Origin: Dreissena polymorpha
Taxonomy: Eukaryota; Mollusca; Bivalvia; Myida; Dreissenidae
Direction of reading: 5' to 3'
Length of the DNA stretch: 64,000 nt
Assembly (NCBI RefSeq): GCF_020536995.1
Contig: NC_068358.1
Location: 682,001-746,000, forward strand
Shown: piece by piece, positions 1 through 12,000 of the stretch
Position numbering within the stretch: position 1 is the first letter of the stretch
Layout of the letters: the number at the start of each line of letters is the position of its first letter
Position numbers and translations under genes: made by a program
The notes under the pieces: generated by a model
What the model was told of the DNA's origin: nothing
The model's database searches: none
What the model saw: only the letters and a program-made list of their open reading frames with translations

Positions 1-473
1 AGTTCCTTGAAAGTTGCGGCGTTGACTTTGCTATTGGAAGCCAGGGGCTGAACCCAAGACTTCAACATTTGTGTGATGAAAATGATAATTTTTCAGACAT
101 TGACATCGAGGAAAGGTTCACTAGACAGAATTGTGAGAATGGTGGACCAATAGTAGTTAAGACTGAGACGCAAGTAAGAAACAGCGAATTAGAACAATCT
201 GACTATAACTGCAATACATATTCACAAATGTCTTTCAATGACTTAGGGAATTTACCTGATCAAAGGAAAAGTAGGAGGAGAGAAGAAATTGCTTCCAGAA
301 GTATGGAAACAGCTAGTGACAATTTGTATTCAAATACAAGTGATATACCAACAGCAATAAAGGATTCTCAAGCAATAACTGAGACTGAAAAACTAGAGTA
401 CATGAATCTTGAGACAATTGAAGATTTGGCTGTGTCAGCTGCAATATTTTCCAGCGGTCTTGCTATTCCTTGA
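1..473 (+). CDS. C-terminal exon of an unidentified protein (partial, copy A)
   Basis: One reading frame is open from base 3 to a TGA at 471-473, giving at least 156 residues with no stop, so the exon enters from left of the window. The protein is hydrophilic, rich in Asp, Glu, Ser, Thr and Asn, with a basic patch QRKSRRREE and a more hydrophobic end (AVSAAIFSSGLAIP). I recognise no domain, membrane segment or catalytic motif. The first in-window ATG lies well inside the frame, which fits a downstream exon rather than a start. The same sequence recurs at about 54240..54700, where the frame is broken, so this locus was part of the segmental duplication and decayed in copy B. Moderate confidence that it is coding; function unknown. 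Confidence 0.5.
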   Translation, partial: FLESCGVDFAIGSQGLNPRLQHLCDENDNFSDIDIEERFTRQNCENGGPIVVKTETQVRNSELEQSDYNCNTYSQMSFNDLGNLPDQRKSRRREEIASRSMETASDNLYSNTSDIPTAIKDSQAITETEKLEYMNLETIEDLAVSAAIFSSGLAIP

Positions 474-1157
474 AGTGCTGTTGATTTCTTTAAAATATAT
501 TTTTTGGTTTAGGTTTCACACTACTTTAACATCAAAATAAGACTTGTTGGTGAATTGTGCGTAAAATGTATTTTATTTATTTTCATTTAGATATGATATT
601 TTAGTATTTAACTTATAAACTTGGAGTACTGATGTATTCCAAGTTAGAATTATTTCATAGAGCATTAGCCAAAGGGTTTCGTTACAAAACATCAAAATGA
701 TAAACTGTTGATAAGCTATTGATACACATGTACATGATGCAAAGGTTTAATTTAATTTTTTATTATAACTTTGGTTTACAATATTTTTATTCCATTTACA
801 GACTATGTTTTACAGTTTTGGAATTTATTCTTGATTTTATTGTTGAACAATTGTTGCATGATATATTTTTTTTGCTTTTAGACAATTTTGCATATTAAGT
901 CTAACTATAAGTCATAACTACAATTTCACCATTGACGTATGCACATCATTTTTAGTATAAACAGATATATTCATGAATACCAAGTTTTATGATTGAACTA
1001 TTTCTTCATTCATATATGAACTGTTATAGTCAGCATCATTTTGTGGTCTATAGTAGATGTAGATTGTTGAACATTATCTGTTATTGCTGATATCTAAACC
1101 CAAAAAATATCCAAAGCATGCAACATGAACTTCTTCCCAAAAATTGGATTAACACCA
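474..1157. other. AT-rich 3' flank of the first gene, shared with copy B
   Basis: There is no convincing ORF. The sequence is alignable by eye with about 54700..55170 (for example the shared run 'acttggagtactgatgtatt'), so it belongs to the segmental duplication and may contain the 3' UTR of the upstream gene. Confidence 0.5.
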
Positions 1158-1505
1158 CAGGGCCCTCGTTTTGCACTTTTTACCGCCGAATATCGGCGGC
1201 TTCGCCCATGAAAAAAGTATACTTTTTTCCCCTATTATAGCTAAAAATTCCCCCCTCCAAAAAAAACATTTTTTTTATTTTTTTAACTTTTATACCTATG
1301 TTGCCTGCTGGTATCGTGCTACTAACCTTTGATTAAATGTATATTTATGTAAATCACATTAAAATATTATAGTGCAAACATGTACAAAAAAAATGAAGTA
1401 ATGAGAGACTAAGTAAAAAAAATCCCTCATAAAAGGTAATCTACGCAAAAATTCCCCCTCATGACGGCTGTGGGTGGCTTCCCCTGGCGGCAAGAGAGGG
1501 CCCTG
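1158..1505. mobile_element. MITE-like element with CAGGGCCCTC termini
   Basis: The left end reads CAGGGCCCTCG and the right end GAGAGGGCCCTG, a short inverted repeat starting with CAG as in many hAT-derived non-autonomous elements. It is about 348 bp and non-coding, with poly-T/poly-A tracts inside. It lies in the stretch (about 1060..2880) of copy A that has no counterpart in copy B. I could not find a convincing 8-bp target duplication, so the superfamily is tentative. Confidence 0.5.
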
Positions 1506-1635
1506 CACCATCACATGCATTACCTGATTTGTTCTCTTCTTCCATGCTATTCTTTGTTTGTATTGGACATGTACCTTCATGTTTTTTTGTCTCAATGAAG
1601 ACCATAAAAAGTTTCTTTTATCTAACATATCACTT

Positions 1636-1803
1636 AGTTTAAACCTATTGATTTTAGCTCTATTGCATTTAAAGCTTTAGGCTTATTGAAACACTCACTT
1701 GTCCGTTTCCTGGTACTATTGAGTTTCTTTGGGGGAGATCGAAGGAACGCTCTCAGTTGGGATCCAACCTGTCACAACATATCCACTATGGCACTGTGAC
1801 CTA
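1636..1803 (-). mobile_element. tRNA-derived SINE copy, reverse orientation
   Basis: The reverse complement aligns along its length with the SINE at 58907..59115. It has the same tRNA-like head, then 'gagagcgttcc', 'tctcccccaaag', 'aggaaacggac', 'caataagcct' and a tail 'aataggtttaaacta'. The Pol III boxes are more degraded than in the 58.9-kb copy, so this is an older insertion. Confidence 0.65.
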
Positions 1804-2220
1804 AAGGTAATAGTCATATTTGACATGGTAACATCATATCAATTATCATTGTGGATTGTTCAACCTTTATAAGTACTTAACTGTATACATGATAAGTATC
1901 TGATTCTCCTTGCGCACATAATGATATGTAGCATGTAGCACTTTTAAATATTTGTTAATTAGATAAAAGTTGTTGGTGGAGATTGTAAGGAATAATATTA
2001 GTAGTTTTCTTTCATAAGTCCATAAAATAAATGCTGTATTTGTGTAAGTCATACTTAAGATCTTCTAAAAAATATGCAGTTATTGATCTATTTAGTTTAT
2101 GTTTACGAGCAGGTTTAAGCTGTATTATTTCGGTAATAAAGCCACGTACCCCTATCAGTGTTGTATCTTACTTCATACTTACATTGCAAGTGGGAGTGTC
2201 AAGTGAAAGTTTTCTACCCT

Positions 2221-2590
2221 AGATCTCAGATTCATATCCAGGGTTGCAGTTTCACCTTTGAGATCGCATGTTCATCCGTAACTAAATTCAACCATTACAT
2301 TTTCGGGTTTACCTTTTAAGCCTTCATTCTTACTGTATAAATAAATAATATCACTCCTTTATTCTAAGATCGGTATACCGCTTTGATCACAAGTGTACCT
2401 AGATCTCAGATTCACACCCAGAGTTGCAGTTTCACCTCTGAGATCGCATGTTCATCGGTCACTAGCATCCTTCGATTTTAGAAAGTTCAACCATTACATT
2501 CTCAGATGTACTCTTTAAGCCTTCATTTTTACTGCATAAAAAATCACTCCTTTATTCTAACTAAGGTATACCGTATCGAGCACATGTATC
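2221..2590. repeat. Two tandem copies of a 180-bp repeat
   Basis: AGATCTCAGATTCA begins at 2221 and again at 2401. The two units share the order of blocks 'gcagtttcacct', 'gagatcgcatgttcatc', 'caaccattacatt', 'aagccttcatt' and 'cactcctttattcta'. The second unit is slightly longer through small indels. No coding potential is seen. Confidence 0.75.
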
Positions 2591-2606
2591 CTTGTATTAT
2601 ATTGTG

Positions 2607-2838
2607 ATTAACCCATTTATGCCTAGTGGACTCTCCCATCGTTCAAAATTGGAACAAATTATTTCCAAAATTAGGGATGTCTAGTGTATTTATTTCTATA
2701 TTTATAATATTACTTACAGAAATTCCTTTAAGCAAACAGCGCAGACCTTGATGAGATGCCGCATCATGCGGCGTCTCATCTGGGTCGACGCTGTTTGCCA
2801 AGGCCTTTTTTCTATACGCTAGGCATAAATGGGTTAAT
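2607..2838. mobile_element. MITE with perfect TTAACCCATTTATGCCTAG terminal repeats
   Basis: The left end ATTAACCCATTTATGCCTAG is the exact reverse complement of the right end at 2819..2838. The 232-bp body carries an inner hairpin around 2748..2780 (gatgaga-gccgca / cggcgtctcatc). It has no ORF. The pattern is that of a small non-autonomous DNA transposon; I recall very similar sequence from bivalve transcripts but could not check this. It is absent from the matching place in copy B. Confidence 0.75.
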
Positions 2839-2879
2839 GTAAATTCTACAGCCTCCAAACAGCGAACCATAATCTCTGA

Positions 2880-5252
2880 ATGTCATGTGTTATTTGGCGT
2901 ATCGGGTTTGCCTCCCATAAGACAATCGCAACGCAAAAACGGATAATGCACCACATAAAGTTATTCGCACGGAGCTCTCAAAGGACGTTGTCCATTATGG
3001 TGCTTTGAAGATTGTATGGCCCCTTGTCGTGCGAATGTTGACCAGAGCAACGTGAGTTTGATGAGTGTTATACGTTTGTTCAACTCATTTATGCTATGCA
3101 CGGGGCCCCTGCGACGGGTGTTTGCACAATTGCGTCGGTTGCGGCGAACATGCCATGTAGGAAAAGACGCATGATCGACGTTCGTCCGACGCAAACTCGA
3201 CATCGTGTGGACGAAACGCGGCTCTCACCAACATTGTTCACTTTGTCTAATGAGCATATCCGCAGATTACTACGTGTCTTGACATGCAAATGTCATACGA
3301 ATCATTTTTACCTGAACATGTTCACCAACATCGGATGGCACAGTTCAGAAATCAAAATAATATTCTGTTTAATTAGTGATTTTCTTAAGCGCACACTACT
3401 GCTCAATATAAAGGGAATTCGATGCTTAGTTATTCACAAAACCATATTGCCTCGTCCAATGCCGATTAGAAAACATTTTGTGTTCTTAACACATCTTCCG
3501 GTACAAATGTACCGGGGAAGTCCCGTGAAAGTCATTCGACAAAATATTTGGTTCATAACTTACTACTAATAACCAAAATAAGGAATGTACGTAGCGTACT
3601 CGGTGAGAGAATTTGCTCAGAGTTCCGGCTATGGCGTACACTCATAATTAAACTACCCGGTACATGCATATACATGTATATATATCTGGGCCTACAGTAT
3701 TTGTGTATGATTAAAATTGAATAGGAACCGTTGCGATGTTTGGATGTTGTTGTTTTTTCGTCTGAAATTTCTACGCCAAACAATACCAGGACTACTTGTA
3801 CAAACAATGGAAAGACGTTTTTATATCGATTAATACCGATTGCCTTGGTCTATTTGGCGTCAAGTGGCTGAACCCACAAACGACTTAGTCGCTTCATCCT
3901 ATTAATGTAAGAAGCTTTTTAGTTCTGGAACTCAACGAAATCGATGTCTTCCATGGGCCGTGTGCGCATCTGGTTGCTCGAGCAGCCCTGCTGTAATGTT
4001 GCGGCACGGTGCACACATGCCCACTGCAGTTTAGACCTATATAGCAGTCAGCACAGGCTAATCAAGGACGACACTTATCGGCTAAACTGCATTTTTAGAG
4101 TTGACTTTCTATAAACGAAAAATTCCATTAAAGTGGAAAGTGTCATCCAAAGCGGAAAGTGTCATGCGGAATGCACAGGCTAATCTGGGACGACACTTAA
4201 CGCACATGCATTAAGCCCGGTTTTCACAGAACGAGGTTATATTGATATGTTGGGGAAAACATCGGGACGACCCAGGGGAAGTTGACACATTATTTTATTT
4301 GGATTTATTTTCCACCGTAGAGCCAAGCATTTGTCGCGTAATCCCTAGGTGTGAGATGCAGTGTGTCCAGCAAATGGCCCGATGGTGTCGGGCGTTCACG
4401 AGATCTTAAATCCGACCAAAGTAAATGATCCCGGAACAGGCGTAATTTTTACATCACGAATAGTTCCGGGGGTAAACGTCTTTGATCGGATTTTGGATAT
4501 TTTCCGCCGCTATTTCCCCTCCCTCGAGGAGAGGGATGTTGGGGGCATTTATAATATTATGATGATCGTTCAATATCAGACATTTTGTTACGTAGTTCTT
4601 ATTCATTATAATGATAACATATTACATTTAATTAGACGTTAACGCGATTAGAAATGCTACATAAGGTTTGAAAAAACGGTAAATAGTTTTCATGGTTATT
4701 TGTCTACTGAATTAAATTCACGGTGTAATTGAATAAGTAACAACATGTACACAATTACATATTTCTTCGGTTATGACCAAAATGCATTTCAATATTTCGC
4801 GCAATAATTATAGATAAGTAGGTGGTCACGCGTTCAGTAATAATGTGTTTAAACAATTCGTTATCTTGTTATATTGTTCACTTTAATCAACAACTACTAG
4901 TAGAACTTATGTCATGTTGTGTCTGTATTACATGCTACGCCATTGCAGAACACAGAGTTGTTCCTGACAAATCTGACAGAAAATACTCCATTCTAGAACA
5001 ATGTTTCAAGTCTATAGAGTCGACTCAGTAGATCGAAAACTAGGATCTCTATATGTGTTGATGTTGCTACTGTACGTACATTCGTTACTTTTTAAGTAAT
5101 ATCCAAGACATTGAAATTGCATAGTTACACGTGAGATTTACGTAAATGAGACATAGTCACGATAAACACGTATACGTTAAAAGATAAAAATAGTACAGAT
5201 GCATGGACAAAGGTGAATAGGTTATGCGGCCTTAAATAATAAAAGAAAGCCG
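2880..5252. other. 5' flank of LRR gene A, conserved in copy B (55500..57821)
   Basis: From 'gcgtatcgggtttgcctccc' onward this stretch aligns almost continuously with copy B up to the start codon of the LRR gene. ORFs in it (for example at 3096 and 4361) are not preserved between the copies, so I read it as promoter, 5' UTR and intergenic DNA rather than coding. No confident TATA box or initiator could be assigned. Confidence 0.5.
4030..4226 (+). repeat. Short interspersed repeat with 'gcacaggctaat...gacgacactta' blocks
   Basis: Two related blocks ('gcacaggctaatc' then 'ggacgacactta', near 4050 and 4170) flank a short centre, ending 'cgcacatgcattaagcccgg'. The same repeat sits at about 56650..56830, so it was in place before the duplication. 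It is non-coding and of SINE- or MITE-like size; family not named. Confidence 0.5.
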
Positions 5253-6019
5253 ATGATCCAAAAACCGAAAACCTCCGCGCGCATGCGCATTAACTATGAC
5301 GCCTCCACGGATGAGATCACCGCAGAAAAGCAGGTGCAAATACAGAGGTGGCTTACCAGCGTGGAGCGTCAACAGCCGCCACCGGAAGTGGCCGTGATGG
5401 ACGCCACTGGGGCAAGTCAGAAACCGCATGTTGATACAAGCGATGAGGAGAAGCTGGCGTCCATAAAAGCCGCCCTGGAGCGTCTGGACAGCGGCACGGT
5501 CGCGAGAAGTTTCAGTGGACGCAGCAACGGTCTGTCTACATGTGTTATGATTATTTTTAACATGTAAATTCAATGCTGAACCAACTTTAAATTAACCGAT
5601 GCAGTGCTAAACCGTTGATTGTTTTCTCCTTTTTAATATGTTGCGTTAAATTTGAACAAAACCGCACAAAAATATTTATTTATATGCGACTTTAAACTGA
5701 TGTTAAACATTTCAATTCATTTTTTATGTTCAAAATTTTAATTCATGTTTTATTTGTGAACACATCGATGCTAATGCTCGTTAAACTTAAATCATGGTTT
5801 CTAGATAAGCGAACACCCTATCCATCTACACCGTCTAGAACGCGCACGTACCTTCGACTCGATTTACCACTTCCGGTTCGCGCATACCGGGAAGCTTGCA
5901 AACGCATGCGCATTCAACCACTTCGACGGGTTCTGGGTCAGTTTGGGCGAACACGCATTATTCTTAATGACCTTTGTATGTCGTCCTACGACGTTCGAGC
6001 AGCATGCCATGGGTTAAAG
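5253..6019 (+). CDS. LRR gene A, coding exons 1-2 (N-terminal region)
   Basis: Exon 1 (5253-5529, residues 1-92) starts at the ATG of MIQKPKTSARM; the same ATG and exon borders occur in copy B at 57822. It ends AACG|GTCTGT in phase 1. Exon 2 (5805-6019, residues 93-164) follows TTTCTAG and runs from DKRTPYPSTPSR through YREACKRMRIQPLRRVLGQF to HGLK|GTAAAA. The proteins of copies A and B differ at only a few positions here while the intron between them has diverged more, which supports coding function. Confidence 0.85.
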
Positions 6020-9000
6020 GTAAAAAATATGTCCAATTTAGCGTACATTAAACGTTAATTAACAGCATGCATGGTCTACTTTTAGTTGAAACAAAATACC
6101 GGTGTAACAACCCGTTTTGCAATAAACCCGTTTTGCAATAAATTTATTGCAAAACGGGTTGGAGTGTCTTATTAATTCAAATGGACTGGAAGAGTTAAAA
6201 GGAAGTTTCAAGTGTTGTATTTAAACAAAAATTGTTATAAAAATAGACAAAACTGTGAGTTAAGACTTAAAATGCATGAAAGATGATGCATTTCGAGATT
6301 TACTACTAATTGTTTCATATTGATTTGAAACGGTATAATGGAAGTTTTAAATGTTGTCTCTAACGTAAATATGATAAAACAAGGCTGAATGTTTATATAA
6401 AGTGATGTTCACCAATTTGGGAATTATGTGAAAAATACCCACAAGTGCATAATTTTATTGCAAAACGGGTTGCAGTGTTTTATTGCAATGTGCATTTTTT
6501 ATAACAACGCGTTGTGCACTAAACTCTTTTTGCAATAAAATCATTACACATGAACTTATTCATTCAAATTTATTTGAAACGCTGACGAGAAAGATTCAGA
6601 TGTCGTATATATGGAGTTTGTATACATATAATAAGACAGAGGTGTCAGATTCGACCTAAAATTAACAGACATTGAAAGTGACCAATTCCATGAGTAAATG
6701 TGATAAACAAACACAGAATGTATAATTGTATATAAACAGTGATCTTAACACTTTCATGATTAAGCGAATTTAACCCAGAAATCCAATAATGTTATTACAT
6801 AACGGGTTGCAGTGTCTTATTGCGATGTAAAAAAAGAAATAAAAGCCCGTTTCACAATAAACTCGTTTTGCACTAATACATCACACATGTACATATTGAC
6901 TCCAATTGATTGGACACTTTTCGAAGAAAGTCTCAAATGTTGTTTATAAGGATTTTTTTCAAAATAAGACAGATGTGTTAGATTCGACGAACAAATAAAA
7001 GGCAGTTAAAGCGAGATTATACGATTTTGTCAAATATTTATGAATTTATACAGTCGAATTCGCCAGCATGTATATCATGCATGTACGACGTGAATCATAA
7101 TTTATTTGAGTGCAGATTCGTTCATACGACACACAGACACAATTTTGTTTTACGGATCATTTTAACGAGTATCTTCGTCACAATCGGCTCGGGGGGGGGG
7201 GGGGGGGGGGCTAATTGTCTTTGCTGCATTTTATGAAATTCGTCTTCAATGTGTAATTTTTCTTGCCTGTTTTGTGTTTTTGTAACATATTTTTATCAAT
7301 ATATTACAATTTAACACATATAAAAATCATATAATCTCGATGAATTTCATGAGTAAATGTGATACAACAACACCGAATTGTTGTAGAAAGTGATTTCAAC
7401 CAATGCAAAACTTAATTGAAGAAAACCGAGAAATACAAATATTTTATTGCAACGGGTTAGAGTGTCTTATTGCAATTTGAAATTTTCATAACAACCCGTT
7501 TTTCAATAAACCCGTTTTTCAATAAATTTATTGCAAAACGGGTTGGAGTGGCTTATTGCAATTTGATTTTTTTTACAACAACCCGTTTGCAATAAAATTA
7601 GTGCACTTCTGGGTTTTCTTCACTTCAGTACGAACTTGGTTGTAATCACTTTTGTAATGTTTTATCATATTTATTAAATCGATAACTTCCGATGTCGTTT
7701 TTGTTTGTCTGCACTTATACTTATATGTTATTTTGAACAAGAAAATCCGGAAATACGACAGTTTTTTAGACTTTATTTTCACAGTTTTCTATCAATGTGA
7801 ATCATATAGAACATGTGTGATGCGTTTAATGCAAAAAGGGTAATATTAAAATTTACAAATTGCAATAAGACACTCTAACCCGTTTTGCAATAAAATTGTT
7901 CACTTCTGGGGTTTCTTAACTTAATTTCGAAATTGGTGAAAATCACTTCATATATACATCATTTGTTGATTTATCATTTTTTCCTTCTAGACGACATTTG
8001 AAACTTCCTTTATACGGTTTCAAATCAATTTGAAACAATTAACTTAAATATGTGATAATTTTATTGCGAAACGGTTTGTTACACACAATCTTGACTTAAG
8101 CTCCAAATTGGTTGATATGACTTTCTATATACATTATGTGTTGTTTATCGTACTAAATCTCTAAATGCATCGCCTTCAATGCCTTTTAATTTTTAGTAGA
8201 AATTAACAGTTTTGTCCATATTCGGAAAAACTATTATTTAAATACGAGATTTCAAATTTCCTTTTAATGTTTCCAATCCATTTGAAAACATTAATACATG
8301 TGTAATTATTTTATTGCAAAACTGGTTTATTGCAAAGCGGGTTGTTAGGAAAATTTCCAATTGCAATAAGACAGTCCAATCCGTTTTGCAATAAAATTAT
8401 TGCAAATCGGGTTTATTGCAAAACGGGTTGTTATAAAAATATCAAATTGCAATAAGACACTCTAACCCGTTTTGCAATAAAATTATTGCAAATAAAAGTG
8501 CGATGATTTTATTACAAAACGGGTTTATTGCAAAGCGGGTTGTTGTAAAAAAAACAACAACATGCAATAAGACACTCCAACCCGTTTTACAAGAAAAATA
8601 TGCACTCCTGGGTATTCTTCACTTAATTCCCAAATTGCTGAACATCACTGCATATATACATTCAGCCTTGTTTAATCAAATGAACGTTAGAGACGACATT
8701 TGAAGCTTCCTTTTAACCGTTTCAAATCAATATGAAACAATTAGTATATATGTGATGATTTTATTGCAAAACGGTTTGTTACACACAATATTGACTTAAG
8801 CTCCAAATTGGTTGATATCACTTTCTATTTACATTATGTGTTGTTTTATAATACTAAATCTCGAAATGCATCGCCTTTAATGCTTTTTAATTTTTAGTAG
8901 AAATTAACAGTTTTGTCTATATTTGGAAATACTATTATTTCAATACGAGATTTCAAATTCCTTTTTAATGTTTCCAATCCATTTGAATAAATTCATACAT

Positions 9001-12000
9001 GTGTAATTATTTTTTTGAAAAACGGGTTTATTGCAAAACGGGTTGTTATAAAAATAGCAAATTGCAATAAGACACTCGAACCTGTTTTGCAATAAAATTA
9101 TTGCAAACAAATTTGCGATGATTTTATTTCAATACGGGTTTATTGCATAGCGGGTTGTTATGAAAATTTCAAATTGCAATAAGACACTCCAACCCGTTTT
9201 GCAATAAATTTATCACAATTGTTGTTGTATCACAATTGCTTATGAAATTGATTACTTTAACTGCCTTTTATTTGTTGGTCGAATCTTACACCTCTGTCTT
9301 ATTTTGAAAAAAAATCCTTATAAACAGCATTTGAGACTTTCTTCGAAAAGTGTCCAATCACTTGAAGTCAATTAGTACATGTGTGATGTATTAGTACAAA
9401 ACGAGTTTATTGTGAAACGGGTTTATATTTCTTCATTTACATCGCAATAAGACACTGCAACCCGTTTTGCAATAACATTATTGGATTTCTGGGTTAAATT
9501 CGCTTAATCATGAAAGTGTTAAGATCACTGTTTATATACAATTATACATTCTGTGTTTGTTTATCACATTTACTCATGGAATTGGTCACTTTCAATGTCT
9601 GTTATTTTTAGGTCGAATCTGACACCTCTGTCTTGTTATATGTATACAAACTCAATATATACGACATTTGAATCTTTCTCGTCAGCGTTTCAAATCAATT
9701 TGAATCAACAAGTTCATGTGTAATGATTTTATTGCAAAAATAGTTTAGTGAACAACGCGTTGTTATAAAAAATGCACATTGCAATAAAACACTGCAACCC
9801 GTTTTGCAATAAAATTATGCACTTGTGGGTATTTTTCACATAATTCCCAAATTGGTGAACATCACTTTATATAAACATTCAGCCTTGTTTTATCATATTT
9901 ACGTTAAAGACGACTTTAAAACTTCCGTTATACCGTTTCAAATCAATATGAAACAATTAGTATTAAATCTCGAAATGCATCATCTTCCATGCATTTAAAG
10001 TCTTAACTCACAGTTTTGTCTATTTTTATAACAATTTTATTTAAATACAACACTTGAAACTCCCTTTTATCTCTTCTAATCCATTTGAATTAGTAAGACA
10101 CTCCAACCCGTTTTGCAATAAATTTATTGCAAAACGGGTTTATTGCAAAACGGGTTTATTGCAAAACGGGTTGTTGTAAAAAAAAATCAAATTGCAATAA
10201 GACACTTCAAACCGTTTTGCAATAAATTTATTGCAAAACGGGTTTATTGCAAAACGGGTTGTTACATATCGGTATTTATCCAATATGTTTATATTGTAAT
10301 GTGTTTATGATGTTTATTTAATTTCGATGTGATAACACATATAATTACTGTAAAGGGAAGCAATAACTATTTTAATGAGCGCATGTGTTAAAGTATGAGG
10401 CCTCCGCCAGCTACCTGGACCTCTCCGGAAACACCCTTGGGGAAGCTGGATGTGTGCACGTGCTTGGCATGCTGGGAGAGAACACCAACTTCACGGAAGT
10501 GGTTCGTACAGAATCGTAGTGATTGGGTGTATTCTGTTTTAAATTTATCAATCGACTTAAACATGCAGTTGCAGTCTGTAGTATCACGATTTTGAGAAAG
10601 ATAAATAACGTTTTTAATTGCCTTTAAATGACTTCAGAGTCGATCATACATAATACCTAAATTGGATATGACTTGTCACAAATATAGGCGGCTTATGGAT
10701 GGTTATTAACTGTTTTAAATACTAACGGGGCAATGTTAAGATATCCTGAACTATTTATTAGCGCCTGGCGGACAACTGCTTGAGCGGTGCCGACATAAAG
10801 GCAATTGGGAACCACTTCCTTTACAACAAGGTCATCACGGTGCTCGACATTTCCGGTAACAAACTGACGGACGCAAACGGTGTCGTGGTGGCTAACATGA
10901 TCAAGGTAACCATACTTACATTTCTATTAGACATTAAAAATTGCTCCCGGTTACTCTAGTTACCTTAGATGCATGACACGATGATAGCATTCACCGACCG
11001 ACTAAACCGACTCAAATTTCAAACCTGATTGTTTTTCAAAATTCTGAAGCGCACTTATTTACGTGTCCACACAATTTTCATTTACTTTGCCGACACATAT
11101 AAAGGATTTTTGCAATAATATAAATTCAAAGTTGGAACGCATATCTGATTTGTACTGCTCTCATGAGGTTAATGCATTTTTATGCCCCCGGTTGAACTGT
11201 CAGTCCGTCAGTTTGTGCGTCCGTCCGAAAACTTTAACATTGGCAATAACTTTTGCAATATTGAAGATAGCAACTTGATATTTGGCATGCATACGTATTT
11301 CATAGAGCTGCACATTATGAGTGGTGAAAGGTCAAGGTCAAGGTCATCCTTCAAGGTTATAAAACAAAATCCGAGGGAAGTAACAAGCTTTAAAGGGAGA
11401 TAATCTCTATTTTATTTTCACAAGGGACGTAATATTTTTTAAAGGGATATACACAAATTTAATTCAAAGCGGCGCAGTAGGGGGCATTGTTTTATCTGAC
11501 AAACACATCCCTTGTTTACATTGAAAATGCACGCGTAGTTCATGCTTTGTTTTGCTATACACAGGAAAAAAGCGCATTAATAATGTGTAAATGTCAAATG
11601 TCACGTTATCCATGAACACCGTAATGTTCAGTTCTCAAACGATACTTACTTTTGATTCGTGTAAAATGTTAAGTTATTACTACTATTACTAGTTATTATG
11701 ATAAATATGATTAAATAAAATCTCACACCTGCGGTTTCCGCATACAATTAATAAATTACAATGAAAGTGTAAGGTTTCAGCTCTGTAGTTGAACATCATA
11801 ATGTGCGTAGAAGTAGAACGCTTCAACAAGGAGTACAATTAACCATGTTTATTGCAACGAGCAAGCTGTCAAACCTATTTTTGTCGTTTTGATATGTCCG
11901 TTAAAAGACGTAAAGAATTTATAGAAAATCAAGACCGCGAATTGACATTATTCCACAGTGTATATTTGATTGACGATGGTCGCAAATTATGTTTGGTTAT

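Larger units (their letters stand above)
6104..10265. mobile_element. 4.16-kb foldback-type DNA element with long, subrepeat-rich inverted arms
   Basis: Both ends are GTAACAACCCGTTTTGCAAT and its exact reverse complement. They are flanked by near-identical 8-bp direct repeats, ATACCGGT (6096-6103) and ATATCGGT (10266-10273). Copy B has a single ATGCCGGT at the same place (about 58650), an empty site. About 1 kb of left arm (6104-7020) matches the right arm (about 9240-10265) in reverse order; the centre (7320-9240) is further diverged units in alternating orientation. The recurring core is AACCCGTTTTGCAATAAA, often followed by 'agtgtcttattgcaat'. No transposase ORF is seen, so it is non-autonomous. 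The 8-bp target and long arms fit foldback/Galileo-like (P), hAT or Mutator-like elements; the ends do not decide it. It lies in intron 2 of LRR gene A. Confidence 0.85.

Noticed and set aside
3096-3569. 157-aa ORF upstream of LRR gene A
   Set aside because: The frame is not kept in copy B, has no recognisable motif and lies in a flank with insertions and deletions not in multiples of three.
4361-4642. 93-aa ORF upstream of LRR gene A
   Set aside because: Copy B has indels that break the frame at the same place, so no selection on a protein is visible.
6104-10265. CRISPR array
   Set aside because: The repeats are palindromic units in both orientations with unequal, themselves repeated, spacers, in an intron-bearing animal genome. 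Exact ends and target duplications show a transposable element.
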